DNA of 64,000 bases from Bacteroides fragilis (GTDB taxonomy: Bacteria > Bacteroidota > Bacteroidia > Bacteroidales > DTGW01), in contig CAMDBI010000015.1 of the NCBI GenBank assembly GCA_945889005.1, positions 25,362 through 89,361 of the forward strand. Direction: 5' to 3'. The position numbers were made by a program, and so were the translations under genes. This document shows positions 8,098-16,254 of this stretch, one piece after another; position 1 is the stretch's first letter, and every line of letters starts with the position of its first letter. The notes under the pieces are model-generated. The model had not been told where the DNA came from, ran no database searches, and saw only the letters and a program-made list of their open reading frames with translations.

Positions 8098-9375
8098 CTA
8101 CCAACTTGTTTTTAATGCCTGATTAAAAATTTTGTAAGTTAAACCTTCGCCAGTAATCGATTTATACTGTAATGTACCCGAAATGGTTCCTTTCTTGGTC
8201 GATGTGGTCTTGTCTTTGGGCAATGCTTGCGAGATATCGACCGATAGCAGTTGATTTCCTTTACCTTGAAATTGGAGACCAATATTGTCGACTACTACAG
8301 GAGGACAATTGTCGAAATTTAATGTAAGTTTTTCGATACTTACCGGACTATCGTATTTCGAAACGAGCGTTATATTGCATTTTGCACCACTAATACTGGT
8401 ACCATCGTCGGTACCACCGCTCAATACAATGGCTTCTTTAATAAACACCTCTGCTTTATTGGCATTGATATCGAAATTAAAATTTTTCTTAGCATTGGGG
8501 CTAAATGGGTAAGCAACAGTAATGGCATTGCTAGGATCGTCGTAACATGCTGAATAGTTGTATGTAATTACCCATTCGGTCTGGTTATTTTGAATGTCGG
8601 TAACAGTAGCACATTTAGAAGTCACCTTTGGATTGGTTGCAGTAACAATAGTTTTATCGCCAATTTTTAAAGAATATTTAAGCACTCCAATTTTATTGTC
8701 GACTTGAGCAAACACAATAGAATTGAGCATTTGCTGAAGGGCATTGATTCCCTGATTTGCTTTTTCTTTACGTTGATCGAGAAAGGCTTTTGAAAAACCT
8801 TGCATTGAAGCAATGTAACGGGTAATTTGCTCAACCGATGTAATACTGTTGATACTATCGAGTATGTCATTCATTTCTTCGGTAAGTTGCTTGTCGGCCA
8901 TATCGAAATCGATCACCATTTTTTTGAGCTCCATTTCGCTAAATGGGTACTTAATACTGTAATAATATTTAAGTGTTCCATCTTTTTCCTTAACTTTTTC
9001 CCAATAATACTCGGTAACGTTGCTCAACGATATTCCTTTAATAAAGCCAATCTCAGCCGATTTGGTTTTGGTCGATGTTTCGAAATTTTCGATAAAGTTC
9101 GATACTCCATTAACCGACTGTTCGTTGCGGTAATACTCGCTCGATGTTTGTACATTTTCGGCAATAGAGGTTATAATTCGCTCTTTAACACGCAACAAGG
9201 CATTTTGCTGAGCTCCTTCAACAGTTTCGCTCGAACCTGAAGCAATAATAAAGTCCTTTTCAATTCCATTGACCCAGTCGGGTTTTTTGCCACTTTTATC
9301 AAGCACTTTTTGAGCCAAAACCGTAACTTGCCCTATAATTAGAAGACTTATTAAAATATTGATAAACTTTTTCAT
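8098..9375 (-). CDS. exported LPP20-like protein
   Basis: 425 residues with a signal peptide (MKKFINILISLLIIGQVTVLAQ). Residues about 30-140 match the LPP20/FlgO-like pattern: KKPDWVNGIEKDFIIASGSS followed by a helix rich in EGAQQNALLRVKERI. A helical stretch about 160-210 and a beta-rich C-terminus (about 225-425) follow. No lipobox, unlike true LPP20. Function unknown; such domains occur in envelope proteins. Next to the other LPP20-like gene (9418-9966) with a 42-base gap, same strand, likely one operon. Confidence 0.65.
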   Translation of the reverse strand: MKKFINILISLLIIGQVTVLAQKVLDKSGKKPDWVNGIEKDFIIASGSSETVEGAQQNALLRVKERIITSIAENVQTSSEYYRNEQSVNGVSNFIENFETSTKTKSAEIGFIKGISLSNVTEYYWEKVKEKDGTLKYYYSIKYPFSEMELKKMVIDFDMADKQLTEEMNDILDSINSITSVEQITRYIASMQGFSKAFLDQRKEKANQGINALQQMLNSIVFAQVDNKIGVLKYSLKIGDKTIVTATNPKVTSKCATVTDIQNNQTEWVITYNYSACYDDPSNAITVAYPFSPNAKKNFNFDINANKAEVFIKEAIVLSGGTDDGTSISGAKCNITLVSKYDSPVSIEKLTLNFDNCPPVVVDNIGLQFQGKGNQLLSVDISQALPKDKTTSTKKGTISGTLQYKSITGEGLTYKIFNQALKTSW

Positions 9376-9417
9376 AGAAGTATTTTTTTAAATTTTCAGA
9401 TTTTTAATTTGTATATT

Positions 9418-9966
9418 TTATTCGAGTTTTTTCATTTCGGCATCAAATATTTCTTTGAATTTTGCCTGATCGTAATCGACTTTTAGCTTATTGTCTTGCA
9501 GAATGCTGTTGTTGAGTTGCTCAAACAACAACTCCTTTGGCATTTCAATGGCTGTAAAAGTTTCGAACATTCCATCCTTATTTTTGTTTGAAGTTTGACA
9601 TGTAATGGTAATGAAACGAAGTTGTTGGTTTACAAACTCGTTGGTGAGGTTGTCGAACGATTGCATAAACCCATCAACTTTAGATGTTTCGATGCTTTTC
9701 GAAAAATTGTTGGAAACCGATTTGATGGTTGAGCCAATGAGCGACGAAAGTAATTGTTTGGTAACTAACATCGATTTGTCTTTTGAACTAATTTGACTGC
9801 TGCTTTTGGCCGAGCTTGCTGCTCTGAAATATTGCGAATCGGAGCGCCCCTTGTCCATACAAGGTACTGTAATTTCTTTTTCTTTGGGTTTTGCAGCTGT
9901 TACTAATTGGCTTTCAGACATTACCAAAAATGCTAAACAAATATAAAGTTTAATATATTTCATCAT
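9418..9966 (-). CDS. exported LPP20-like small protein
   Basis: 182-183 residues. I start at the ATG pair 9966/9963 (MMKYIKLYICLAFLVMSES), which opens a signal peptide; the ORF-track start at 9987 is a non-ATG codon. The mature part begins PKEKEITVPCMDKGRSDSQYF, then RAASSAKSSSQISSKDKSML and a helix, resembling the N-terminal half of LPP20-like proteins (predicted pairing with the next gene). No lipobox. First gene of the minus-strand pair. Function unknown. Confidence 0.55.
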   Translation of the reverse strand: MMKYIKLYICLAFLVMSESQLVTAAKPKEKEITVPCMDKGRSDSQYFRAASSAKSSSQISSKDKSMLVTKQLLSSLIGSTIKSVSNNFSKSIETSKVDGFMQSFDNLTNEFVNQQLRFITITCQTSNKNKDGMFETFTAIEMPKELLFEQLNNSILQDNKLKVDYDQAKFKEIFDAEMKKLE

Positions 9967-10071
9967 AGGAGTTGATATTTTAAACAAATATAAAAATTAT
10001 TTAGATGCAAGGGTTCAAAGTCCTCAATATTTTGTTTTCTTTGCCATTTAATTGATTTTATAAACAAAGTT

Positions 10072-10320
10072 ATGAGAATATCTGTAGAAATAAGCTATTA
10101 CCCTCTGCTCGAGAAATATATTCCACCAATTAGAGATTTTATTGATCGACTGAATACATACAAGAATATTGATGTAAAAACAAGTGGAATAAGCACTCAC
10201 ATATTTGGCGAATATTCCGATGTAATGGGAATCCTTACCAAAGAGATAGAAAAATCGTTTGAAGTACCACATTCAATTTTTGTATTGAAAATACTAAATT
10301 CCGATAGGAGCGACTTTTAA
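10072..10320 (+). CDS. thiamine-binding-protein-like (YkoF/MTH1187 type)
   Basis: 82 residues, single small alpha/beta domain matching the MTH1187/YkoF family (Thiamine_BP): strand MRISVEISYYPL, helix IPPIRDFIDRLN, then the strand VKTSGISTHIFGEYSDVMG and a C-terminal helix/strand. Members bind thiamine or similar hydroxymethylpyrimidine compounds; the exact ligand cannot be read from the sequence. Its stop codon TAA at 10318 is immediately followed by the ATG of the PnuC-like transporter at 10321, so the pair is translated from one message and the ligand is likely to be the transporter's substrate or a regulator of its use. Confidence 0.75.
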   Translation: MRISVEISYYPLLEKYIPPIRDFIDRLNTYKNIDVKTSGISTHIFGEYSDVMGILTKEIEKSFEVPHSIFVLKILNSDRSDF

Positions 10321-10917
10321 ATGCTAATTAAATCGATAGATATTCAGTTTATTAGCGAGGTAGTTGCAACAATAACGGGACTTTTAGGAGTTTGGCTCAC
10401 ATCAAGACAAATAATTTGGTGTTGGCCGGTAGCCTTAATCAATGTATTGCTTTCGCTATATGTATTTTATGTTGCAAAGCTTTATCAAGATGCATTATTA
10501 CAAGTATTTTACTTGGTAATGACCTTATATGGTTGGTACAGCTGGTTATATGGAGGCTCCAACCATTCGAAACTCAAGGTATCTAAGCTAAAACAAAAAT
10601 GGCTCATTACTTATTTAATATCTGGAACATTACTGATGCTAGGTTCAGGCTACTTGTTTAGCAAATATACCGATGCAGCTATTCCGTATTGGGATGCAAG
10701 CTCTCTTGTTTTTGGTATTATTGGTACCATTTGGATGACCCGAAAGTGGGTTGAGCACTGGTTACTTTGGATTGTACTAGATATTATTTGTACCGGAATT
10801 TTCTTTTACAAAGAATTGTACTTCTTTACAGCTCAATATTTTATATTTAGCATTCTTGCATTTTATGGTTGGATTGAATGGAACAAAGAACTCAAAGCAT
10901 CGAAAATCGAATATTGA
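10321..10917 (+). CDS. PnuC/PnuT-family vitamin transporter
   Basis: 198 residues with seven predicted membrane segments (for example TGLLGVWLTSRQIIWCWPVA, VFGIIGTIWMTRKW). PnuC proteins carry nicotinamide riboside; PnuT relatives carry thiamine. Matches include the aromatic-rich LYGWYSWLYGG, WDASSLVFGIIGTIWMTRKWVEHWLLWI and FYGWIEW typical of the family. The thiamine-binding-type gene before it points to thiamine (PnuT), while the NadR-like kinase after it (40-base overlap) points to nicotinamide riboside (PnuC). I cannot choose between them, so I leave the symbol blank. Confidence 0.85.
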   Translation: MLIKSIDIQFISEVVATITGLLGVWLTSRQIIWCWPVALINVLLSLYVFYVAKLYQDALLQVFYLVMTLYGWYSWLYGGSNHSKLKVSKLKQKWLITYLISGTLLMLGSGYLFSKYTDAAIPYWDASSLVFGIIGTIWMTRKWVEHWLLWIVLDIICTGIFFYKELYFFTAQYFIFSILAFYGWIEWNKELKASKIEY

Positions 10918-11450
10918 AAGTCGCGATTACCGGTCCCGAATCGACCGGCAAGAGTATGCTGGCTTCTGCTTTGGCTGAGTACTACGATACCTGCTACAAC
11001 CCCGAGTATGCCCGCGAGTACCTACAAAGCATTAATAGACAATATACATACGACGATGTTGTTCATATTGGTTTGAAACAAATGAACAGTGAATTGCAGA
11101 TGCTCCAGAAGGCAAACAAAGTGCTTTTTTGCGATACCGATTTGCTTGTAATAAAAACCTGGATGGATTTTAAATACCAAAAACACCCTAGATGGGTTGC
11201 AGATTGGATTATAAGCGGCGGTTACGATTTATTTATTCTTTGCAACATTGATATTCCTTGGGAACCCGATCCCTTGCGCGAACACCCCGAGGCACGGCAA
11301 GAGCTTTTTAATATTTATTACAACGAACTTAATAACAATTCACTAAACTTTATAATTGCTTCTGGTTCGCACCACGAACGTATGAAACAATCAACTCAGA
11401 CAATAAGCAATTTATTTGGTATTTTTAAGCAATCTATCAAATGCATATAA
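10878..11450 (+). CDS. NadR-like nucleoside kinase (P-loop)
   Basis: 190 residues related to the ribosylnicotinamide kinase domain of NadR. Walker A is GPESTGKS (about 19-26), then the characteristic PEYAREYL and a Walker-B-like KVLFCDTDLLVIK; C-terminal PDPLREHPEARQEL is typical of the family. The NadR adenylyltransferase domain is absent. Starts at the ATG 10878, inside the PnuC-like gene (40-base overlap), so the two are coupled. The likely job is trapping the imported vitamin by phosphorylation; whether the substrate is nicotinamide riboside or thiamine depends on the transporter. Confidence 0.8.
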   Translation: MEQRTQSIENRILKVAITGPESTGKSMLASALAEYYDTCYNPEYAREYLQSINRQYTYDDVVHIGLKQMNSELQMLQKANKVLFCDTDLLVIKTWMDFKYQKHPRWVADWIISGGYDLFILCNIDIPWEPDPLREHPEARQELFNIYYNELNNNSLNFIIASGSHHERMKQSTQTISNLFGIFKQSIKCI

Positions 11451-11492
11451 AACACTAAATACCATGTATGTAATTTTGGTATTTTTTTTTTG

Positions 11493-11556
11493 AAAAATAT
11501 TTAGCCTTTCTAGTATTTTATTTAAAAATATTTAGTCTATCAAATCAAATTTGATT
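11493..11556 (+). promoter_or_regulatory. AT-rich upstream region with 12-bp direct repeats and palindrome
   Basis: Two copies of AAAAATATTTAG (11493-11504 and 11524-11535) lie 31 bases apart, about three helical turns, followed by the 14-bp palindrome AATCAAATTTGATT (11543-11556), all just before the LRR gene start at 11583. The phasing suits a regulator binding one DNA face, but the region is so AT-rich that chance cannot be excluded. Confidence 0.3.
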
Positions 11557-11582
11557 AATTTAATGTAAAAATATTTTCAATC

Positions 11583-12533
11583 ATGTTTTTCAAGAAAACC
11601 CCCGAATCTACACGAAAAGAGCTTGTTGCTTGGGCAAAAAAAAATAGAATAGACATCACTTATGTTCCTGAAGAACTCGAAAGTGTCACCAAACTTGATT
11701 TAAGTTATAAGAAAATGTCTCGATTGCCCAAACAAATCGAGTGTTTGGTAAACCTTCAGGAGTTGAACCTTTCAAACAATATGTTTTCAGATATTCCTTT
11801 TGAAATTAAAAAACTACCTAAACTTCGATCTTTAAATCTGTCTTTCAATAAATTTGCAGAAATACCGGGAGTTGTTTGCCAAATATCCAATTTGGAAGTT
11901 TTGAAAATTGAAGCCAATCAATTAAAAAAAGTTAACACAAATCTAGCCAACCTTAGCAATTTAAAAGAATTGAGTTTATTTGCCAATCAAATAATTGAGC
12001 TTCCAACAGAATTTGGTTCGCTCCAACAACTCATGAGGTTAAATCTTGCTCTAAATCAACTTTCTGCATTGCCCGAAAGTTTTTCGAAACTCCAAAATAT
12101 TGTTGAACTTGAGCTTTGGCTCAATAAATTTGAACTGATACCTGATGTAATATCCCAATTACCAAACTTAAAAGATTTTTACGACTCTGTAGATCCAGAG
12201 AGACTTAACAAAACACTACTTTGGGCGATAGTGGCAGACAATACCCACTTGGCCGAGAAGCTTATTTTTTATGGTGCCGATGTAAACTATATGCAAGAAG
12301 ATGAGGACGGTATCAACATAACTACTCCTTTATTTGAAGCTTGTAGTATAGATATGATCGACCTTTTGATTAAGAAAGGTGCCGATCCCGAATTTAAAAG
12401 AGAAATTGTAAAAATTGTTTCTACTAAAAATGGTGAAGAAGTTAGACCTACCGGAAAATTTGAAACTTTTTTAACAGTTAAACACCAAAATGAAATTGTT
12501 AAGTATCTAAAATCTATGAACTTAATAAAATAA
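11583..12533 (+). CDS. leucine-rich-repeat protein with ankyrin-like tail
   Basis: 316 residues without signal peptide, so cytoplasmic. A short helical N-terminus (about 1-35) leads into about seven LRR units of 23 residues (about 36-200) with LxxLxLxxNxLxxLP spacing, e.g. LQELNLSNNMFSDIP and LMRLNLALNQLSALP. The last 110 residues read as degenerate ankyrin repeats: NKTLLWAIVADNTHLAEKLIFYGADVNY, TPLFEACSIDMIDLLIKKGADPEF. Such LRR-ankyrin fusions act in protein-protein binding; partner unknown. Solitary gene; its last codons lie within a 20-bp perfect inverted repeat. Confidence 0.8.
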   Translation: MFFKKTPESTRKELVAWAKKNRIDITYVPEELESVTKLDLSYKKMSRLPKQIECLVNLQELNLSNNMFSDIPFEIKKLPKLRSLNLSFNKFAEIPGVVCQISNLEVLKIEANQLKKVNTNLANLSNLKELSLFANQIIELPTEFGSLQQLMRLNLALNQLSALPESFSKLQNIVELELWLNKFELIPDVISQLPNLKDFYDSVDPERLNKTLLWAIVADNTHLAEKLIFYGADVNYMQEDEDGINITTPLFEACSIDMIDLLIKKGADPEFKREIVKIVSTKNGEEVRPTGKFETFLTVKHQNEIVKYLKSMNLIK

Positions 12534-12556
12534 TTTTTTATTAAGTTCATAGATTT
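12510..12556. repeat. 20-bp perfect inverted repeat spanning the LRR gene end
   Basis: AAATCTATGAACTTAATAAA at 12510-12529 is exactly inverted at 12537-12556, loop 7 bases. The left arm encodes the last residues (SMNLIK). An AT-rich hairpin with no T run directly after it, so it may act as an mRNA 3' stabiliser or a weak bidirectional terminator. Confidence 0.75.
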
Positions 12557-12645
12557 CGTAAATATCAACTTCTTATTTTTAACACACCGCGAGTTGCGTG
12601 TAGAAACACTCTACGTTAACAACAAAATATGTTCGCAATTTGCTT

Positions 12646-13338
12646 TTAAACAAAAAATCTTTTTAAAGTAATACTCCCTTTGCTGTCCTTAATTACTTGT
12701 AAAACAAAATCGAATCGTCCAAGATCTGTGCACATAAAAAAATCGCTACTAGGTGAGTGATTTTGGTTTTGTGGCTCAAACAAGCGCTTCCCACTCGTAT
12801 TTTTTATATGTTCAATAGCATCTTCCATATTAAAGAGTTTATTTTCCAAGGCACACTTTATATATTCTGCACAATATGTATCCTCTTCGGTTGGGTACAT
12901 GGTAGCATACCCCATGCAAACCAATGAAACATTTTGTGGTTTTTTCTCTTTTATGTATCGCACTATAGCTGGGGCATTTACAAAACCACCTGTAATAATC
13001 TCGGTAGCTTTTTGAGCATATACCAGGCCTTGAGTACCGCTACTTGTCCGGTGCACAACTGTTCGACCCGAGAAATCAATCCCCTTTATTAAAGTTGGAG
13101 AATTGCCATAATCGAAACCATCGGGAATAAGCTCATTTACTTCGCCCAATAAGATGTAATCGGGGTTTAGTTGTTTTAATTCGAGTGCTTCTGTAACACA
13201 ACTTACAGGTATAATGCGTTCTACTCCTTGGTTATATAAGTAACAGGCTGTTGAAAATGCCCTAAAAACATCTATTATAACGGTTAGCCCTTCCGCCTCC
13301 TTAGCTCCATTAAGTAATTGAAGTATTTTTATATCCAC
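12646..13338 (-). CDS. comB: 2-phosphosulfolactate phosphatase-like (ComB family)
   Basis: 230 residues matching the ComB family, Mg-dependent acid phosphatases that hydrolyse 2-phosphosulfolactate to sulfolactate in coenzyme M synthesis in methanogens; in bacteria the role is not settled. Recognisable motifs: VIIDVFRAFSTACYL (about 20-34), NSPTLIKG (about 79), RTSSGTQGLVYA (about 96-107). The start is a GTG at 13338; an ATG two bases upstream is out of frame and stops at once. It points away from aroE; the 87-base gap must hold both promoters. Confidence 0.85.
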   Translation of the reverse strand: MDIKILQLLNGAKEAEGLTVIIDVFRAFSTACYLYNQGVERIIPVSCVTEALELKQLNPDYILLGEVNELIPDGFDYGNSPTLIKGIDFSGRTVVHRTSSGTQGLVYAQKATEIITGGFVNAPAIVRYIKEKKPQNVSLVCMGYATMYPTEEDTYCAEYIKCALENKLFNMEDAIEHIKNTSGKRLFEPQNQNHSPSSDFFMCTDLGRFDFVLQVIKDSKGSITLKRFFV

Positions 13339-13425
13339 ATGTATTAAGTATTTTTTGTTTAAAAACTTCTTTTCAATTTTAAAAACTCGAAATTAAGTCG
13401 CATTTTTGTATAAAAAAAATTGGCT

Positions 13426-14172
13426 ATGAAATTATACGGATTAGTTGGCTATCCTTTGGGGCATTCATTTTCGGCCGGTTATTTTGCAAAAAAGTTTGAA
13501 AATGAAAAAATTACAAATTGCGAATACCGAAACTTCCCGATAGATTCAATTCAAAAATTCCCTTCTCTTTTTATTGATAATACAGGTATTTCGGGGCTCA
13601 ATGTAACAATACCCTACAAAGAACAGGTCATTCCATTTTTAAATGAGATGGATTCTGAAGCTCAGGCTATTGGAGCTGTAAATACGGTGAAAATTATTCA
13701 TACTAACGCAGGAATAAAGCTAAAGGGGTTCAACAGCGATGTATATGGATTTGAAAAATCGCTACAACCCATGTTAAAAGACTATCATAAAAAAGCGTTG
13801 ATTTTGGGTACCGGAGGAGCATCGAAAGCCATCAAATATATTTTACGAAAAAACAATATCGAATATATTTCTGCATCGATCGAAGATCTCAAAGAAAAAG
13901 AAATAAAATATTCTGACATTAATCAAACCACCATTGAAGATCACCTTCTTATTATCAATGCAACACCACTAGGCACCTATCCCAATGTCGACAATTGCCC
14001 TTCAATTCCTTATGAATTCATTAGTTCGAAGCATATATTATTTGATTTGGTTTACAATCCGGAGCAAACCTTATTTCTAAAAAAAGGAAAAGAAAAAGGA
14101 GCTGCAACCAAAAATGGTTTAGAAATGTTGCATTTGCAGGCCGAAAGAGCTTGGGCTATCTGGAATGAATAA
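13426..14172 (+). CDS. aroE: shikimate dehydrogenase
   Basis: 248 residues. Reduces 3-dehydroshikimate to shikimate with NADPH in the aromatic amino-acid pathway. N-terminal substrate motif YPLGHSFSAGYF carries the shikimate-binding serines, GLNVTIPYKE the catalytic lysine (about 66), and NTVK (about 87). The NADPH-binding fold contains GTGGASKA (about 126-133). C-terminal GLEMLHLQAERAWAIW is normal. The true ATG is at 13426; the track's 13420 start is a TTG. Convergent with topB, only 8 bases between stops. Confidence 0.93.
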   Translation: MKLYGLVGYPLGHSFSAGYFAKKFENEKITNCEYRNFPIDSIQKFPSLFIDNTGISGLNVTIPYKEQVIPFLNEMDSEAQAIGAVNTVKIIHTNAGIKLKGFNSDVYGFEKSLQPMLKDYHKKALILGTGGASKAIKYILRKNNIEYISASIEDLKEKEIKYSDINQTTIEDHLLIINATPLGTYPNVDNCPSIPYEFISSKHILFDLVYNPEQTLFLKKGKEKGAATKNGLEMLHLQAERAWAIWNE

Positions 14173-14180
14173 ACTCGAAA

Positions 14181-16046
14181 TTAGACTTTCGGTTTCTTAG
14201 CTTCTTTGGATTTGGGTTTTTCAGGTTTTTCCATTTTTTTTTCGTCGACCGAAGCTTCTTGCTCAATTTGAATTATTTTATGGTTCTCGCGCTTAACTTC
14301 AACAACTAACTGCGAAAGCATTTCTTTCATTTCAGACAAGAAAATCTTTGGGTCGTAAGTGCCTTTTTCGATTTGGCGAAGTTTTTTTTCCCACATGCCT
14401 GTCAACTCGGCCGATTTGAGCAATTCGTTCTGAATGGTATTGATCAATTGAATACCTGTTTGCGTGGGAACCAGATTTTTCTTGTCGCGGGTTACAAATC
14501 GGCGTTTGAACAAGGTTTCTATAATGTTGGCACGAGTAGAAGGTCGTCCAATTCCGTTTTCCTTCATTAGTTCACGCAACTCTTCGTCTTCGACCTGCTT
14601 ACCTGCGGTTTCCATGGCTCTAAGCAATGTCGCTTCGGTAAGCATTTTGGGAGGTTGTGTTTGCCTTTCGAGCAAATCGGGCGTATGTTCGCCGCTTTCG
14701 CCTTTCTCGAAATGAGGCATTATTTGATCTTCCGAAGCATCGGTATCTTTTTCATCATCTTTCTTGGGATACAACACTCGCCAACCATCTTCGAGTATCA
14801 CTTTACCGGTTGCTTTGAACTCGTGTGTGCATACTTTTCCAATAACAGTGGTATTCGAAACAATACAATCGGAATAAAACACCGATATAAAGCGGCGGGC
14901 TATGAGGTCGTATACCCGTTTTTCTTCCAATATCAAGCCAGAAGGCTTGATACCAGTTGGAACAATGGCATGGTGATCGGTAATCTTTGTGTCGTCAAAT
15001 ACTTTTTTGCTTTTCTTGATGGGCTTCCCGAGCAAAGGAGCCGTAAAATTGGCGTATGGCTCCATGTTTTTGAGAATACCTTCTATTTTGGAGTACATAT
15101 CGGTAGGCAGAAAAGTAGTATCGACACGAGGGTAAGTAACCATTTTTTTCTCGTACAGACTTTGTATATATTTCAATGTTTCGTCGGCTGTGAAACTAAA
15201 TTTTTTGTTACACTCAACTTGCAATGCAGTTAAATCGAACAATTTTGGAGGCGCTTCGTTGCCTTTCTTCTGTTCGAACGATACTATCTCGAACAAATTA
15301 GTTTTTATTTCCTCAACAATACGCGATGCATCTTCGACAGTATCGAAGCGTCCGTTGGTCGAATTGAAAATTACACCCCGATAATTTGTTTTAATTTCCC
15401 AAAATGTTTTCGATACAAAATTCTGAATCTCTTCAAACCTGCGAACAATCAATGCCAAGGTGGGTGTTTGTACCCTACCAATAGACAAAACTCCTTTTCC
15501 ATCGGCATACTTCAAAGTATACAAACGGCTTGCATTCATGCCCAACAACCAATCGCCAATAGCACGAGCATTTCCGGCAGCATACAAGCAATCGAAATCC
15601 TTACCATCTTTTAGTTTTTTGAAACCTTCTTCAATGGCTTCATCGGTCATCGACGATATCCACAATCGTTTCAAGGGTTTGGAACATTCAGCCTTTGTAA
15701 GAACCCAACGTTGAATAAGCTCTCCTTCAATACCAGCATCGCCGCAGTTTATAACCTCATCGCAAGCGTCAAAAAGTTTTTTTATAATATCGAACTGCTT
15801 CTTAACCCCATCGTTATCTATAAGTTTAATTCCAAATCGGGGCGGAATCATAGGCAACGACTGCATTCGCCATGCTTTCCAATCGGAGGTGTAATCGTCG
15901 GGATTTTTGAGTGTGCACAAATGACCAAAAGTCCACGTTACCTGATACCCATTTCCTTCGAAATAGCCATCTTTACGGATTCCGGCTTTCAATATGCGGG
16001 CAATTTCCTTGGCAACACTTGGTTTTTCGGCAATACAGACTTTCAC
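14181..16046 (-). CDS. topB: DNA topoisomerase III (type IA)
   Basis: 621 residues from a GTG start at 16046 (start MKVCIAEKPSVAKEIARIL); the track's longer version begins at a TTG with no homology. Relaxes or decatenates DNA by single-strand passage. TOPRIM motifs CIAEKPSVAKEI and DAGIEGELI (acidic metal ligands), and the active-site tyrosine in TYPRVDTTFLP (about residue 312). Following domains match TopB: IGRPSTRANIIETLF (about 520) and a lysine-rich C-terminus (KPEKPKSKEAKKPKV). No C-terminal zinc fingers. A TACTTTTG -7 box at 16071-16078 sits 25 bases upstream. Confidence 0.92.
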   Translation of the reverse strand: MKVCIAEKPSVAKEIARILKAGIRKDGYFEGNGYQVTWTFGHLCTLKNPDDYTSDWKAWRMQSLPMIPPRFGIKLIDNDGVKKQFDIIKKLFDACDEVINCGDAGIEGELIQRWVLTKAECSKPLKRLWISSMTDEAIEEGFKKLKDGKDFDCLYAAGNARAIGDWLLGMNASRLYTLKYADGKGVLSIGRVQTPTLALIVRRFEEIQNFVSKTFWEIKTNYRGVIFNSTNGRFDTVEDASRIVEEIKTNLFEIVSFEQKKGNEAPPKLFDLTALQVECNKKFSFTADETLKYIQSLYEKKMVTYPRVDTTFLPTDMYSKIEGILKNMEPYANFTAPLLGKPIKKSKKVFDDTKITDHHAIVPTGIKPSGLILEEKRVYDLIARRFISVFYSDCIVSNTTVIGKVCTHEFKATGKVILEDGWRVLYPKKDDEKDTDASEDQIMPHFEKGESGEHTPDLLERQTQPPKMLTEATLLRAMETAGKQVEDEELRELMKENGIGRPSTRANIIETLFKRRFVTRDKKNLVPTQTGIQLINTIQNELLKSAELTGMWEKKLRQIEKGTYDPKIFLSEMKEMLSQLVVEVKRENHKIIQIEQEASVDEKKMEKPEKPKSKEAKKPKV

Positions 16047-16070
16047 GTTTTTCGATTCATTATAAAAGTT

Positions 16071-16078
16071 CAAAAGTA
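16071..16078 (-). promoter_or_regulatory. -7 box of topB
   Basis: TACTTTTG on the minus strand, 24 bases before the GTG start; fits TAnnTTTG. No TTG at usual spacing. Supports the GTG start, because the longer ORF would begin at 16082, upstream of the box. Confidence 0.35.
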
Positions 16079-16228
16079 GCAATATCGTAGACTATTCGAC
16101 TGAAAAGCAAAAACAGATATCAAAGAGTTTTTAACAATTACCTCCATTAATTACCGGTAATTCACAACATGTCGTTTTTTTGTTAATATTTCCTTCAACG
16201 ATCTTTCATGAGTTTCGAAATTTTCCAT

Positions 16229-16236
16229 TAGGTTTG
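16229..16236 (+). promoter_or_regulatory. -7 box of dnaX
   Basis: TAGGTTTG exactly matches TAnnTTTG and ends 18 bases before the dnaX ATG at 16255. No well-spaced TTG upstream. It argues against the upstream TTG start at 16180. Confidence 0.35.
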
Positions 16237-16254
16237 CAACAATTTAAAATTTGT

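Noticed and set aside
8827-9240. 137-aa plus-strand ORF
   Set aside because: Antisense of the LPP20-like gene.
12510-12556. Hairpin at the LRR gene end as a standard intrinsic terminator
   Set aside because: No T run directly after the stem and the stem is AT-rich; annotated as a repeat.
14655-15233. 192-aa plus-strand ORF
   Set aside because: Antisense of topB; its composition mirrors the topB codons.
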